From: Halorarius litoreus
Lineage (GTDB): Archaea; Halobacteriota; Halobacteria; Halobacteriales; Haloarculaceae
Length of the DNA: 64,000 nucleotides
Assembly (NCBI RefSeq): GCF_024362405.1
Contig: NZ_CP101454.1
Coordinates: forward strand, 124,001-188,000
Reading direction: 5' to 3'
In this document: positions 8,288 through 17,309 of the stretch, piece after piece
Layout: each line of letters starts with the position of its first letter
Position numbering within the stretch: position 1 is the first letter of the stretch
Position numbers and translations under genes: made by a program
The notes under the pieces: model-generated
Database searches by the model: none
The model's input: only the letters and a program-made list of their open reading frames with translations
What the model was told of the DNA's origin: nothing

Positions 8288-9778
8288 TCAGCCGTCGAGT
8301 TCCGCGCGGAGTTTCTCGTTGACCGTGCCGGGGTCCGCAGAGCCCTGCGTCTTCTGCATCACCTGCCCGACGAGGAAGTTGATGGCACCGCCTTCGCCGG
8401 CGTGGTAGTCCTCCACCGCCTCGGGGTTCTCCTCGATGGCCTCGTGGACCGCGTCCATGACCGCGTCGTCGTCGGTCTTGCCGAGCCCCTCGCGCTCGAC
8501 GATGGTGTCGGGGTCGTCGCCGGCGTCGAGCATCTCGCGGAGCACGACCTCCTCGGCGTTCTTCGTCGTGATCTCGTCCGTCGCGACGAGTTCGACCAGT
8601 CGCGTGAACTCGTCGAGACGCCCTGAGACGTCCGTGATCTCCATGTCGCGGTAGTTGAGTTCGCCGAGCAGGTTGTCCGCGACCCACGTCGCCGCGAGGT
8701 CGGCGTCGAACTGGTCGGCGACGTCCTCGAAGAAGTCCGCGACCTGCTTCGTCGAGGTGAGTTTGGAGGCGGCCTCGCTGGACAGCCCGTACTCGTCGCG
8801 GAACCGCTCGCGCCGCGCGTCGGGCAGCTCCGGAATGGCGAGTTTGTCCTTCCAGTCGGAGACCCGAAGCGGCGGGAGGTCGGCCTCGCGGAAGTACCGG
8901 TAGTCCTTCTCCTCCTCCTTCGAGCGCATCGAGACGGTGATGCCGCGGGATTCGTCCCAGTGGCGGGTCTCCTGTTCGACTTCGCGACCCCGACGGACGG
9001 CGTTCTTCTGCCGCGTCTCCTCGTACGCCAGCGCCTTTTCGGCCCCTTTGTGCGAGGAGATGTTCTTGACCTCGGTGCGGTTCGCCGACTCCAGAACCTC
9101 GACCGGGATGGAGCCGTCGTCCGCGACCTCGTCGGCGGGGACGATAGAGAGGTTCGCGTCCACCCGGAGCGAGCCGTCGCGCGTCGAGTCGAACACGCCG
9201 AGGTACTCGAGGACCTCCTCGAGTTTGGCGAGGAACGACCGGACCTCGTTCGCCCCCCGGAAGTCGGGGGCGGTGACGATCTCCATCAGCGGCGTCCCCG
9301 CGCGGTTGTAGTTGACGAGCGTGTAGTCGGCGGTGTCGATGCTCCCCCCCTTGTGCTGGAGGCTCCCGGGGTCCTCTTCGAGGTGGGCGCGCTCGATGTT
9401 GACGGTACGCGTCTCGCCGGCGACCTTGAACTCCAGCGTCCCGTCCTGACAGACCGGCGCGTCGTACTGCGTAATCTGGAAATTTTTGGGGAGGTCGGGG
9501 TAGTAGTAGTTCTTCCGGTGGAATCGGGTCTCGTCCGGGATCGACGCCCCGATGGCCTTCCCGATCTTCACGGCGGCCTCGACCGCGCCCTCGTTGAGCA
9601 CGGGGAGCGCGCCCGGCAGCCCGAGACACGTCGGGCAGGTCCGGGTGTTGGGCTCCTCGTCCTCGGCAGCGTCGGTCGAACAGCCACAGAAGATCTTCGT
9701 CTCGGTCTCGAGTTGGACGTGGACCTCGAGGCCGATGACGGCGGCCAGCTCGCGGCTCTCCGCGGTCTGTGCGGTCAT
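8288..9778 (-). CDS. gatB: Asp-tRNA(Asn)/Glu-tRNA(Gln) amidotransferase subunit B
   Basis: A 496-aa protein matching GatB along its whole length. It starts with the diagnostic VIGLEVHVQL, then the zinc-binding FCGCS ... CPTCLGLPG cysteines (near 31-55), the kinase-type core, and a C-terminal helical/YqeY-like domain ending in INFLVGQVMQKTQG. With GatA and GatC it phosphorylates and amidates mischarged Asp-tRNA(Asn) or Glu-tRNA(Gln). gatA and gatC are not adjacent, so the subunits are encoded elsewhere. Confidence 0.97.
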   Translation of the reverse strand: MTAQTAESRELAAVIGLEVHVQLETETKIFCGCSTDAAEDEEPNTRTCPTCLGLPGALPVLNEGAVEAAVKIGKAIGASIPDETRFHRKNYYYPDLPKNFQITQYDAPVCQDGTLEFKVAGETRTVNIERAHLEEDPGSLQHKGGSIDTADYTLVNYNRAGTPLMEIVTAPDFRGANEVRSFLAKLEEVLEYLGVFDSTRDGSLRVDANLSIVPADEVADDGSIPVEVLESANRTEVKNISSHKGAEKALAYEETRQKNAVRRGREVEQETRHWDESRGITVSMRSKEEEKDYRYFREADLPPLRVSDWKDKLAIPELPDARRERFRDEYGLSSEAASKLTSTKQVADFFEDVADQFDADLAATWVADNLLGELNYRDMEITDVSGRLDEFTRLVELVATDEITTKNAEEVVLREMLDAGDDPDTIVEREGLGKTDDDAVMDAVHEAIEENPEAVEDYHAGEGGAINFLVGQVMQKTQGSADPGTVNEKLRAELDG

Positions 9779-10179
9779 TGGTGTACGATTCGGACGCGCC
9801 CGCTTTAGCCTAACGGAGCGTGCCCTCGCCAGCGGGCGACAGCGGGAAGTGCATCCATCGTCGGACTGCCACGTATGCGCGATCCCCTCCGCCGATTTGC
9901 CGTCGAACTGTACCGCATCTAGCTCGGTGGTGTCGGAAGGGGGCTCCGAGCTGGCTACGCTCGGGTCGTCGGCTGAGACAGAGCGCCGACCGGTGAGTTC
10001 CGCCTGTCGGGCGTGCTCGAGGTCTCGGTAGCCCGGGCTTTCGGGTGGTTCTCCTGTTCGTCGACGCGACTTCTCGGCTTCTCCAGAGGAAACAGGGGCG
10101 AATCGGGAGGCGGGGACGTATCAGGAACTATGTCATTGTCTGACGCAACTTTAAGGGCGTAGAGGCTGGGGTACGCTGT
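9779..10179. other. Intergenic region between gatB and the smc operon
   Basis: About 400 bases between divergent genes, with no credible gene on either strand. A 7-bp inverted repeat, AGCTCGG/CCGAGCT (9921-9927 and 9946-9952), could form a weak hairpin. The right edge carries the smc-operon promoter. Confidence 0.5.
10149..10157 (+). promoter_or_regulatory. TATA-like promoter of the smc operon
   Basis: CTTTAAGGG lies 23-31 bp before the ATG at 10180, as for a leaderless transcript. Confidence 0.6.
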
Positions 10180-10542
10180 ATGGCCGGTAACAGGGTTGAG
10201 GAACTCGAGGCGAAGGTTCGGGAGCTCGAGGCCACGGTGAACGGATTGACCGACGAGCTCGTCGAGACCAAGGAACGAATGCGACTCGTCGAGGACCACA
10301 TCGGGACCGACGAGCTGGACGGCATCATCGAGGGACGCGCCTCCCGCGCGAAGGCCCGCGAAACCGCCTCTGAACAGCAACAGCGGCAGGCGAACCAACA
10401 GGCACAGGAACCCGGAACCCAGGAGGCAGTCGACGAGGCCGTGAAGGGCGCGGACCCCGAGGCGGCCGATGAAGGTAAGCCGGAGGAGGCGGAAGGGGAC
10501 GACGAGAGCGCCGACCAGAGCGACGACATCATCGTCGCCTGA
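10180..10542 (+). CDS. Small coiled-coil protein upstream of smc
   Basis: A 120-aa protein. Residues 4-50 are a leucine-zipper-like coiled coil (VEELEAKVRELEATVNGL), followed by a Gln-rich stretch and a highly acidic disordered tail. It resembles a haloarchaeal family of unknown function; I recall members next to smc but cannot verify that here. It is first in the operon, 24 bp before smc. It could be an accessory subunit of the SMC complex, but nothing in the sequence proves it. Confidence 0.75.
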   Translation: MAGNRVEELEAKVRELEATVNGLTDELVETKERMRLVEDHIGTDELDGIIEGRASRAKARETASEQQQRQANQQAQEPGTQEAVDEAVKGADPEAADEGKPEEAEGDDESADQSDDIIVA

Positions 10543-10566
10543 GTCGGGGCCACCACGAGCGCCCCC

Positions 10567-13500
10567 ATGCACATCAAAGAGCTCGTTCTGGACGACTTCA
10601 AGAGCTTCGGCCGTAAGACGCGTATCCCCTTCTACGAGGATTTCACGACCATCAGCGGCCCGAACGGCTCCGGGAAGTCGAACATCATCGACTCCGTACT
10701 GTTCGCGCTCGGCCTCGCCCGCACGTCGGGCATCCGAGCGGAGAAACTCACCGACCTCATCTTCGACCCCGGACACGACGACCGCGACGGCTTCGGCGGC
10801 GAACGCTCCGCCAGCGTCGAGGTCATCCTCGCCAACGACGACGGCACGCTCACCCGCGAGCAGGTCGTCTCCGCGGCGGGCAGCGAAGACGTCGGCGACG
10901 TCGACGAGATCTCGATTCGTCGCCGCGTCAAACAGACCGACGAGGACACCTACTACTCGTACTACTACCTCAACGGTCGCTCCGTGAACCTCGGGGACAT
11001 CCGCGACCTGCTCTCGCAGGCCGGCGTCACGCCCGAAGGCTACAACGTCGTCATGCAGGGCGACGTGACCGAGATCATCACGATGACGCCGTACAACCGG
11101 CGACAGATCATCGACGAGATCGCGGGCGTCGCGGAGTTCGACGCGAAGAAGAACGACGCGTTCGACGAGCTCGAAACCGTGCAGGAGCGCGTCGACGAGG
11201 CCGACCTCCGCATCGAAGAGAAGGAGGACCGCCTGGAACAGCTCTCCGACGAGCGGGAGACCGCCCTCCAGTACAAGGAGCTCAAAGAGCAGAAGGAGGA
11301 GTACGAGGGCTACCTGAAGGCCGCCGAACTCGAGGACAAACGCGCCGAGCAGGAAGACGCCAAGGCGTCCATCGAGCGGAAGGAAGACCGACTCGGCGAC
11401 CTCCAGCGCGAACTCGACGAGCGCCAGGGCAAAGTCACCCGTCTCGAGGAGGACCTCGCCGATCTCAACCGCGAGATCGAGACGAAGGGCGAGGACGAAC
11501 AGCTCGCCATCAAGCGTGAGATCGAGGAGATCAAAGGCGAAATCGGGCGCTTCGAGGACAAGATCGAGGCACAGCAGGAACGCATCGAGGAGGCCGAGAA
11601 CAAGCGGTCGCAGTCGTTCGTCCAGGTCGACCGCAAGCAGGAGACCGTCGACGAGCTCGAGTCAGACATCCGGGAGCGGAAGGTCCGGAAGTCGTCGCTG
11701 AAGGCGGACAAACAGGAGAAGCTCGCCGGCCTGGAGGAGGTCGAGGACGAAATCGCGAGCCTCGACACCGAGTACGAGGACCTCAGAAGCGAGATCGACG
11801 AGAAGCGCGAGCGGCTCGACGACCTCCGGGACGAGAAGAACGAGCTCCAGCGCGAGCAGGACCGCCTGCTCGACGAGGCGCGGCGGCGCTCCACCGAACA
11901 ACGGGAGAAACAGGAGCAGATCGAGACCGCCGAGTCACAGCTCCCCGAAATCGAAGCCGAGATCTCGGACCTCGAATCGGAGCTCGACAAGGCGAAACAG
12001 AACCTCGACACCATCTCGGAGGTCGTCGACGACCTCAAAGCCGAGAAGGCGAGCCTGCAGGACGACCTCTCGGAGCTCGAAGACGACATCGCCGCCAAAC
12101 AGCAGGAGTACGCACAGCTCGAAGCCCGCGCGGGCGAGTCGGGTGACTCCTCGTTCGGGCGCGCGGTGACGACGGTCCTCAACGGCGGTCTGGATGGCGT
12201 TCACGGCGCGGTCGCCCAGCTCGGCTCGGTCAGTCCCGAGTACGCCGAGGCCTGTGAGACCGCCGCCGGTGGTCGGATGGCGAACGTCGTCGTCGACGAC
12301 GACTCCGTCGGCCAGCGCTGTATCGAGTACCTCAAACAGCGCAACGCCGGCCGCGCCACGTTCCTGCCCATCACGAAGATGCGGTCGCGGTCGCTCGGGA
12401 GCGCGCCGTCGATGCCGGGCGTCGTCGACTTCGCGTACAACCTCGTCGACTTCGACCCGCAGTACTCGGAGGTGTTCTCCTACGTACTCGGCGACACGCT
12501 CGTCGTCGAGGACATGGAGACCGCCCGCGACCTGATGGGCGAGTTCCGGCTCGTCACGCTCGGCGGCGACCTCGTCGAGAAGTCGGGTGCGATGACCGGC
12601 GGCTCCACGTCTGGCTCCCGCTACTCCTTCGAGAAGGGTGGCGAGGGGCAGCTCCAGCGCGTCGCCGAGCAGATTCAGTCGCTCGAAGACGAGCGCGCCT
12701 CGATAAAATCTGACATCCGCGACGTCGACGAGCGGCTCGACGACGCGCGCGACCGGAAGTCCGACGCCGCGGACAAGGTCCGCGACATCGAGGCGGCCAT
12801 CGACCGCAAGCGGACCGAGGTCGAGAACATCGAGAGCGAGGTCGCCTCCCTGCAGTCGGACCTCGACGACATCGAGGCCGAGCGCGAGGAGACGCAAGCC
12901 GAGATGGAGGAGACGGAAGCGGCCATCAGCGAGAAGGAGGGCGAAATCGCCGAGCTCGAAGGCGAGGTCGACGAGCTCCAGCAGGAGCTCCAGGACTCGG
13001 AGGTGAGGGAGCTGAACGACCGCGCGGAGGCCATCCGCGAGGACATCGCCGAACTCGACTCGCGGATGGAAGAACTCGACAGCGACCTCAACGAACTGCA
13101 GCTCGAAAAGCAGTACGCGGAGGACGCCATCGAAGAGCTCCACGACGCCATCGAGGCGGCACAGAACAAGAAGGCCGACGCGGAGGAGACGGTCGCCGAC
13201 CTCGAGTCGAAGATCGAGGAGAAGGAGGCCGTCTTGGAGGAGAAACACGAGGAGGTCGCCGACCTCGAAGAGGAGCTGGCAGACCTCAAGTCCGAGCGTG
13301 AGGACCTCCGGGAGGACGTCAGGGAAGCCAAAGAGGCCCGCGACGAGCAGAAGACCAAGGTCCAGACCATCCAGAGCGACCTCGAGGACCTGCGCGAGCA
13401 GGTTCGTCGCCTCGAGTGGGAGATCGACGAGCTCGAGTCACAGGTCGGGGAGTACGACGCCGACGACATCCCCGACCTCTCGAGCGTGAAGGGCCAGATC

Positions 13501-14142
13501 ACGAAGCTCGAGAACCGGATGGAGGAGCTCGAACCCGTCAACATGCTCGCTATCGACGAGTACGACCGGGTTGAAGACGAGCTCGAGGACCTCACCGAGA
13601 AGCGCGCGACCCTCCAGGAGGAGGCCGACGGCATCCGCGAACGCATCGAGCAGTTCGAGGCGCGCAAGAAGGAGACGTTCATGGAGGCGTACGAGGGCAT
13701 CAACGAGCACTTCCAGGACATCTTCGCGCGCCTGTCGAACGGCTCGGGCGACCTCGTGCTCGAAGACCCCGAGGACCCGTTCGAGGGCGGGATGACGATG
13801 AAGGCCCAGCCCCGCGACAAGCCGGTCCAGCGGCTCGACGCCATGAGCGGCGGCGAGAAGTCGCTGACCGCGCTCGCCTTCGTGTTCGCCATCCAGCGGT
13901 ACAACCCCGCGCCGTTCTACGCGCTCGACGAGGTCGACGCGTTCCTCGACGCCGCGAACGCCGAGATGGTCGGCGAGATGGTCGACGACCTCGCGGGCGA
14001 CGCGCAGTTCATCGTCGTCTCGCACCGCTCTGCGCTCCTGGAACGGTCGGAGCGCGCCATCGGCGTGACGATGCAGGACGACAACGTGTCGGCGGTGACA
14101 GGGATCGACCTGAGCCAAGTTGGGGTGGTCGCGGATGACTGA
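10567..14142 (+). CDS. smc: Chromosome segregation / condensin ATPase SMC
   Basis: A 1191-aa SMC protein of normal length. The N-terminal head holds Walker A GPNGSGKS (residues 31-38). Two long coiled-coil arms (about 170-500 and 680-1030) flank a hinge (about 510-660, with GVHGAVAQLGSV and the Gly-rich SGAMTGGSTSG). The C-terminal head has the ABC signature LDAMSGGEKS and Walker B FYALDEVDAF. It dimerises through the hinge, and its ATP-driven head engagement compacts and organises the chromosome. It overlaps scpA by 8 bp, which couples translation of the ATPase and its kleisin. Confidence 0.98.
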   Translation: MHIKELVLDDFKSFGRKTRIPFYEDFTTISGPNGSGKSNIIDSVLFALGLARTSGIRAEKLTDLIFDPGHDDRDGFGGERSASVEVILANDDGTLTREQVVSAAGSEDVGDVDEISIRRRVKQTDEDTYYSYYYLNGRSVNLGDIRDLLSQAGVTPEGYNVVMQGDVTEIITMTPYNRRQIIDEIAGVAEFDAKKNDAFDELETVQERVDEADLRIEEKEDRLEQLSDERETALQYKELKEQKEEYEGYLKAAELEDKRAEQEDAKASIERKEDRLGDLQRELDERQGKVTRLEEDLADLNREIETKGEDEQLAIKREIEEIKGEIGRFEDKIEAQQERIEEAENKRSQSFVQVDRKQETVDELESDIRERKVRKSSLKADKQEKLAGLEEVEDEIASLDTEYEDLRSEIDEKRERLDDLRDEKNELQREQDRLLDEARRRSTEQREKQEQIETAESQLPEIEAEISDLESELDKAKQNLDTISEVVDDLKAEKASLQDDLSELEDDIAAKQQEYAQLEARAGESGDSSFGRAVTTVLNGGLDGVHGAVAQLGSVSPEYAEACETAAGGRMANVVVDDDSVGQRCIEYLKQRNAGRATFLPITKMRSRSLGSAPSMPGVVDFAYNLVDFDPQYSEVFSYVLGDTLVVEDMETARDLMGEFRLVTLGGDLVEKSGAMTGGSTSGSRYSFEKGGEGQLQRVAEQIQSLEDERASIKSDIRDVDERLDDARDRKSDAADKVRDIEAAIDRKRTEVENIESEVASLQSDLDDIEAEREETQAEMEETEAAISEKEGEIAELEGEVDELQQELQDSEVRELNDRAEAIREDIAELDSRMEELDSDLNELQLEKQYAEDAIEELHDAIEAAQNKKADAEETVADLESKIEEKEAVLEEKHEEVADLEEELADLKSEREDLREDVREAKEARDEQKTKVQTIQSDLEDLREQVRRLEWEIDELESQVGEYDADDIPDLSSVKGQITKLENRMEELEPVNMLAIDEYDRVEDELEDLTEKRATLQEEADGIRERIEQFEARKKETFMEAYEGINEHFQDIFARLSNGSGDLVLEDPEDPFEGGMTMKAQPRDKPVQRLDAMSGGEKSLTALAFVFAIQRYNPAPFYALDEVDAFLDAANAEMVGEMVDDLAGDAQFIVVSHRSALLERSERAIGVTMQDDNVSAVTGIDLSQVGVVADD

Positions 14143-15079
14143 CGACGCCTCGGAGGCGGGCGGCATCCCCCTCAATATCGCCGGGCACGACGAGGAGAAG
14201 CAGCGCCGGCAGGCGGAGGACGAGGCCGAGGCAGACGACGACAGCGTCCTCTCGGAGTTCGACGTCGCGGAGACGAGCGACGACGAGGTCGAGCCGGTCG
14301 AACTGCTGGTCCAGCTCGCGAAGGACGGCGAAATCGAGCCGTGGGACATCGACATCGTCGTGGTGACGGACAAGTTCCTCGACCGGCTCGACGAGGCCGA
14401 CCTCCGCGCGGGCGGGCGAGCGCTGTTCTACGCCTCGGTCCTGTTGCGGATGAAGTCCGACGCGATGCTGGCGGACGACGAACCCGAAGAGGAGCCGTGG
14501 GACGCCGCGCCGATGGACGAGCCGTTCGACGACCACGACCCCTTCGTCGCGCTGGAGAAGGAGATCGACCGTCGACTCGACCGGAAGCACGCCCGCGGCA
14601 CCCCCCAGACGCTCGATGAACTCGTCCACGAACTGCGTGACCGCGAGCGCGAGACGATGTGGAAGGAGTCGCGGACGTACGACACCTCCGGCTCGCCGCA
14701 CGGCTACGCGCGCGGCACCCAGACGCTCGACTATCATTCGGGGGACGACTTCCGGATGGACGACGAGCCGCGGGAGGCCGACGCGCTCGGGACGGCCCAC
14801 GACGAGCACATGGAGGACATCATCAACGACGTCTACCTCGCCCTCCAGCAGCAGTACGACAAGGGCCGCGACGAGGTGCTCTACGAGGAGATCTCGGCTG
14901 CGGGCGGCGGCCGCGTCGACACGTTCCTCGGCCTGCTGTTCCTCGCACACCGGGGACAGGTTCGCCTCCAGCAGGACGAGCTGTTCGGCGACCTCTGGAT
15001 TCAGGACCCTGCGGCCGTCTCGGAGTCCGCGGAGGCGCTCGCTGACGGCGGCGAAATCGACGCCGACGTCGACGAGTAG
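14135..15079 (+). CDS. scpA: Segregation and condensation protein A (kleisin)
   Basis: A 314-aa kleisin. After a charged haloarchaeal N-terminal extension, the ScpA core begins near residue 50 with VEPVELLVQLAKDGEIEPWD, the typical N-terminal helical motif that contacts the SMC neck. The C-terminal winged helix is near 240-300. It bridges the two SMC heads. The ATG at 14135 is chosen because it overlaps the smc stop in an ATGACTGA arrangement; an ATG 15 bp earlier is less natural. No scpB is present nearby. Confidence 0.95.
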   Translation: MTDDASEAGGIPLNIAGHDEEKQRRQAEDEAEADDDSVLSEFDVAETSDDEVEPVELLVQLAKDGEIEPWDIDIVVVTDKFLDRLDEADLRAGGRALFYASVLLRMKSDAMLADDEPEEEPWDAAPMDEPFDDHDPFVALEKEIDRRLDRKHARGTPQTLDELVHELRDRERETMWKESRTYDTSGSPHGYARGTQTLDYHSGDDFRMDDEPREADALGTAHDEHMEDIINDVYLALQQQYDKGRDEVLYEEISAAGGGRVDTFLGLLFLAHRGQVRLQQDELFGDLWIQDPAAVSESAEALADGGEIDADVDE

Positions 15080-15163
15080 CGACCGTTTCGGCTTCGGAAC
15101 GGTTCGACTGGCGGAGAGCTTATCGGAGTCATAACGAAACACGGCATTTCCCTACCGCCGGGT

Positions 15164-15895
15164 ATGGCAACGCGAAGCCTCCCGTGGCGGCTCGCATCCC
15201 CGCCCACGAGCGGCGGGCTCCAACTGGCCATCACCGCCGTCGGGACGGTGCTGTTCGTCGCCGGCATCGTCGTCGCACTCGGCGTCCCGAACATCACCCC
15301 CGCCGTGGGCAACGAGACGGTCGACGGGACGGCCACTCCAGGAGGAACCCCGAGCTCGGCAACTGCAGAGGGAGTCGGCTCCCCCACACAACCGGGAGCG
15401 AGCGGGTCGACACCGGTCGACCCTGACGACCCGACATCGGAATTCGAGACGAGGACGCCGGCACCGGCGGCCCCCAGCACGCCGACGGAGCGGGACGAGC
15501 TACCGAAGGAGGAAGCAGACGACCTCGAGGAACTCACCGACGACCACGAGAAGCTCCGGAAGACGTACGTCGAGTTGCGCGAGGAGCACCGGACGCTCCA
15601 GCGGGAGCACGAGCGACTCGAACGGACCGACGCGTCCGGGAAGGAGTGGAAGGAACACCGCGAGCGGTTCGAGAAACACTACGAGGAGTACGAGAAGCAT
15701 CTCGAGGAGTATCGCCATCACGTCCGCGACGTCGTCGACCACGTCGAGGAGTACGGCCCCCGTGACCGCTACGACCAGTTGCTCGACGACCACGACACGG
15801 AACTGGCGGCCCACCGCGACCGTCTGCAGGAGCACCTGAACCACGAGTCCAACCCCGGGAACGCCGACTACGAGGAGGACGACGATGACGACTAG
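15164..15895 (+). CDS. Membrane-anchored coiled-coil protein with Thr/Pro/Gly-rich linker
   Basis: A 243-aa protein with one N-terminal hydrophobic segment (about residues 20-42), a low-complexity Thr/Pro/Gly/Ala linker (48-115) and a highly charged Glu/His/Arg coiled coil (120-225) ending in DDDDD. The linker looks like the O-glycosylated spacers of haloarchaeal surface proteins, so the coiled coil may be outside the cell. The start follows scpA by 84 bp, with a weak A/T-rich element between, so operon membership is uncertain. No known family recognised. Confidence 0.7.
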   Translation: MATRSLPWRLASPPTSGGLQLAITAVGTVLFVAGIVVALGVPNITPAVGNETVDGTATPGGTPSSATAEGVGSPTQPGASGSTPVDPDDPTSEFETRTPAPAAPSTPTERDELPKEEADDLEELTDDHEKLRKTYVELREEHRTLQREHERLERTDASGKEWKEHRERFEKHYEEYEKHLEEYRHHVRDVVDHVEEYGPRDRYDQLLDDHDTELAAHRDRLQEHLNHESNPGNADYEEDDDDD

Positions 15896-15910
15896 CGCCC
15901 GCGTGTGTCG

Positions 15911-16273
15911 TCACTCGGCGCGTTCGACGGCGTCGAGGTCACGGCGGGCGAGCACGACCGCGACGTACTCGTTCTGGACCGCCCAGCAGCGCACGGCAAT
16001 CGAGTAGGCGAGCGCGACCGTCCCGAGAACCGCAGCCCCCACCAGAAGCCCGTGAGTCACCGCCGTCGCGTACGTCTGCCACGCCAGCACGACGAGAACG
16101 AGTGTGGCGACGGCCGTCGCCAGCGGCTCGGCGGTCGGTCGCCGGAACACGTCGCCGAGACAGGTCAGCGTCGGTCGGTGCCGCTCGATGGCCTGCGCCA
16201 GCTCGTCGTCGGTCTCCGTAGCGGTTGCTGGTCGGTCGGCGACGCTGGTCCCCCGGTTCGTACCCACACCCAT
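15911..16273 (-). CDS. Small two-helix membrane protein
   Basis: A 120-aa protein with two hydrophobic segments (about residues 51-68 and 75-95) after a polar N-terminus, and an Arg/Asp/Glu-rich tail. A second ATG 15 bp upstream is possible, but 16273 is preferred because a TATA-like element lies near 16300, about 27 bp away. Family not recognised. It is convergent with the coiled-coil protein gene. Confidence 0.6.
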   Translation of the reverse strand: MGVGTNRGTSVADRPATATETDDELAQAIERHRPTLTCLGDVFRRPTAEPLATAVATLVLVVLAWQTYATAVTHGLLVGAAVLGTVALAYSIAVRCWAVQNEYVAVVLARRDLDAVERAE

Positions 16274-16376
16274 GCCACTAAGTGGCACTCAGAGAGAATA
16301 AATCTACGCCACGCGAGCGCTGTCGAGCGCTGGACACGAGTCTGACACCTGAGTTGGGGGGCCGTTCGTGTGTTCG

Positions 16377-17234
16377 TTAGTCGTCGAGGTAGTCGCCGAC
16401 CAGCAGGTCCACCGTCTCGCGGACGTCGGCCGGGATGGCCTCCGCGGGCGTGTTGACCGCGCCCTCGACCGCGTGCCCACAGTCGCACTCGCGGGCGTCG
16501 GGCATCGCCTCGATGGCGTGCTGGACGGTCGCCTTGATGAACGCCTCGTTGGCCGCGGCGTTGTCGAGCACTTCCTGGAGGGTGACCTCCGCGTCGTCCT
16601 TCCAGACGTCGTAGTCGGTGATGCCGGTGACGGTGGCGTAACAGAGTTCGGCCTCGCGGGCGAGTTTCGCCTCCGGAATCGCGGTCATCCCGATGACGTC
16701 GAAGCCGGAGGCACGGAAGTGTTCGGACTCGGCTTTCGTCGAGTACTGCGGCCCCTCGATGCAGACGTAGGTGCCGTCCTCGACGACCTCGGCCTCGCTC
16801 GCCTCACGGGCGCTCTCGGCGAGGTGCGACTTCATGTGCGGGCAGTACGGCTCGGCGAAGGGCATGTGGACGACACAGCCCTCGTCGAAGAACGTGTACT
16901 CGCGCTTGCGGGTGCGGTCGAAGATCTGGTCCGGGACGACGAGCGTCCGTGGCGGGAGGTCCTCGCGGAGCGAGCCGACGGCGTTCGACGCGAGCACCCG
17001 CTCGACGCCCAGCTGTTTCAGCGCGTGGATGTTCGCACGGTACGGCGCGGTCGTCGGCGAGTGCTGGTGGTCACGGCCGTGGCGCGGGAGGAACGCCACC
17101 TCGGTGCCGTCTGGCATCGACCCGATGGTGACGGGGGCCGACGGCTCGCCGAACGGCGTCTCGACGTGTTCCTCGTGGGTGTCTTCGAGCGGGAGCGAGT
17201 CGTAGATACCGGAGCCACCGATGAACCCTATCAT
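16377..17234 (-). CDS. mtnP: S-methyl-5'-thioadenosine phosphorylase
   Basis: A 285-aa member of the purine nucleoside phosphorylase/MTAP family-2 fold. Motifs include GFIGGSGIYDS at the N-terminus, PRHGRDHQHSP (phosphate and substrate loop), the ANIHALKQLGV helix, CIEGPQYSTKAE (near 160) and the purine-site region DVIGMTAIPEA. It splits methylthioadenosine (from polyamine or other SAM-dependent reactions) into adenine and methylthioribose-1-phosphate in the cytoplasm. Archaeal enzymes of this group can also accept adenosine, so exact specificity is open. A purine-type phosphoribosyltransferase lies about 1.5 kb away. Confidence 0.92.
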   Translation of the reverse strand: MIGFIGGSGIYDSLPLEDTHEEHVETPFGEPSAPVTIGSMPDGTEVAFLPRHGRDHQHSPTTAPYRANIHALKQLGVERVLASNAVGSLREDLPPRTLVVPDQIFDRTRKREYTFFDEGCVVHMPFAEPYCPHMKSHLAESAREASEAEVVEDGTYVCIEGPQYSTKAESEHFRASGFDVIGMTAIPEAKLAREAELCYATVTGITDYDVWKDDAEVTLQEVLDNAAANEAFIKATVQHAIEAMPDARECDCGHAVEGAVNTPAEAIPADVRETVDLLVGDYLDD

Positions 17235-17309
17235 AGCCCGGCGGTTCGCGGGGGGCGCACAAAAGCGGCCCGGAGGAGCTTTGTGTCGGACCGACGAACG
17301 GTAGCGCGG

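Noticed and set aside
9874..9921. 15-residue frame upstream of the smc operon
   Set aside because: Too short and without an upstream promoter-like element; no support.
11150..13700. Apparent internal repeats in smc
   Set aside because: They reflect heptad coiled-coil coding (GAG/GAC-rich), not DNA repeats with a separate function.
11935..13904. Large antisense open frames within smc
   Set aside because: They arise from the charged coiled-coil codons of smc read backwards; Ser/Arg- and Leu/Val-biased composition and no domain.
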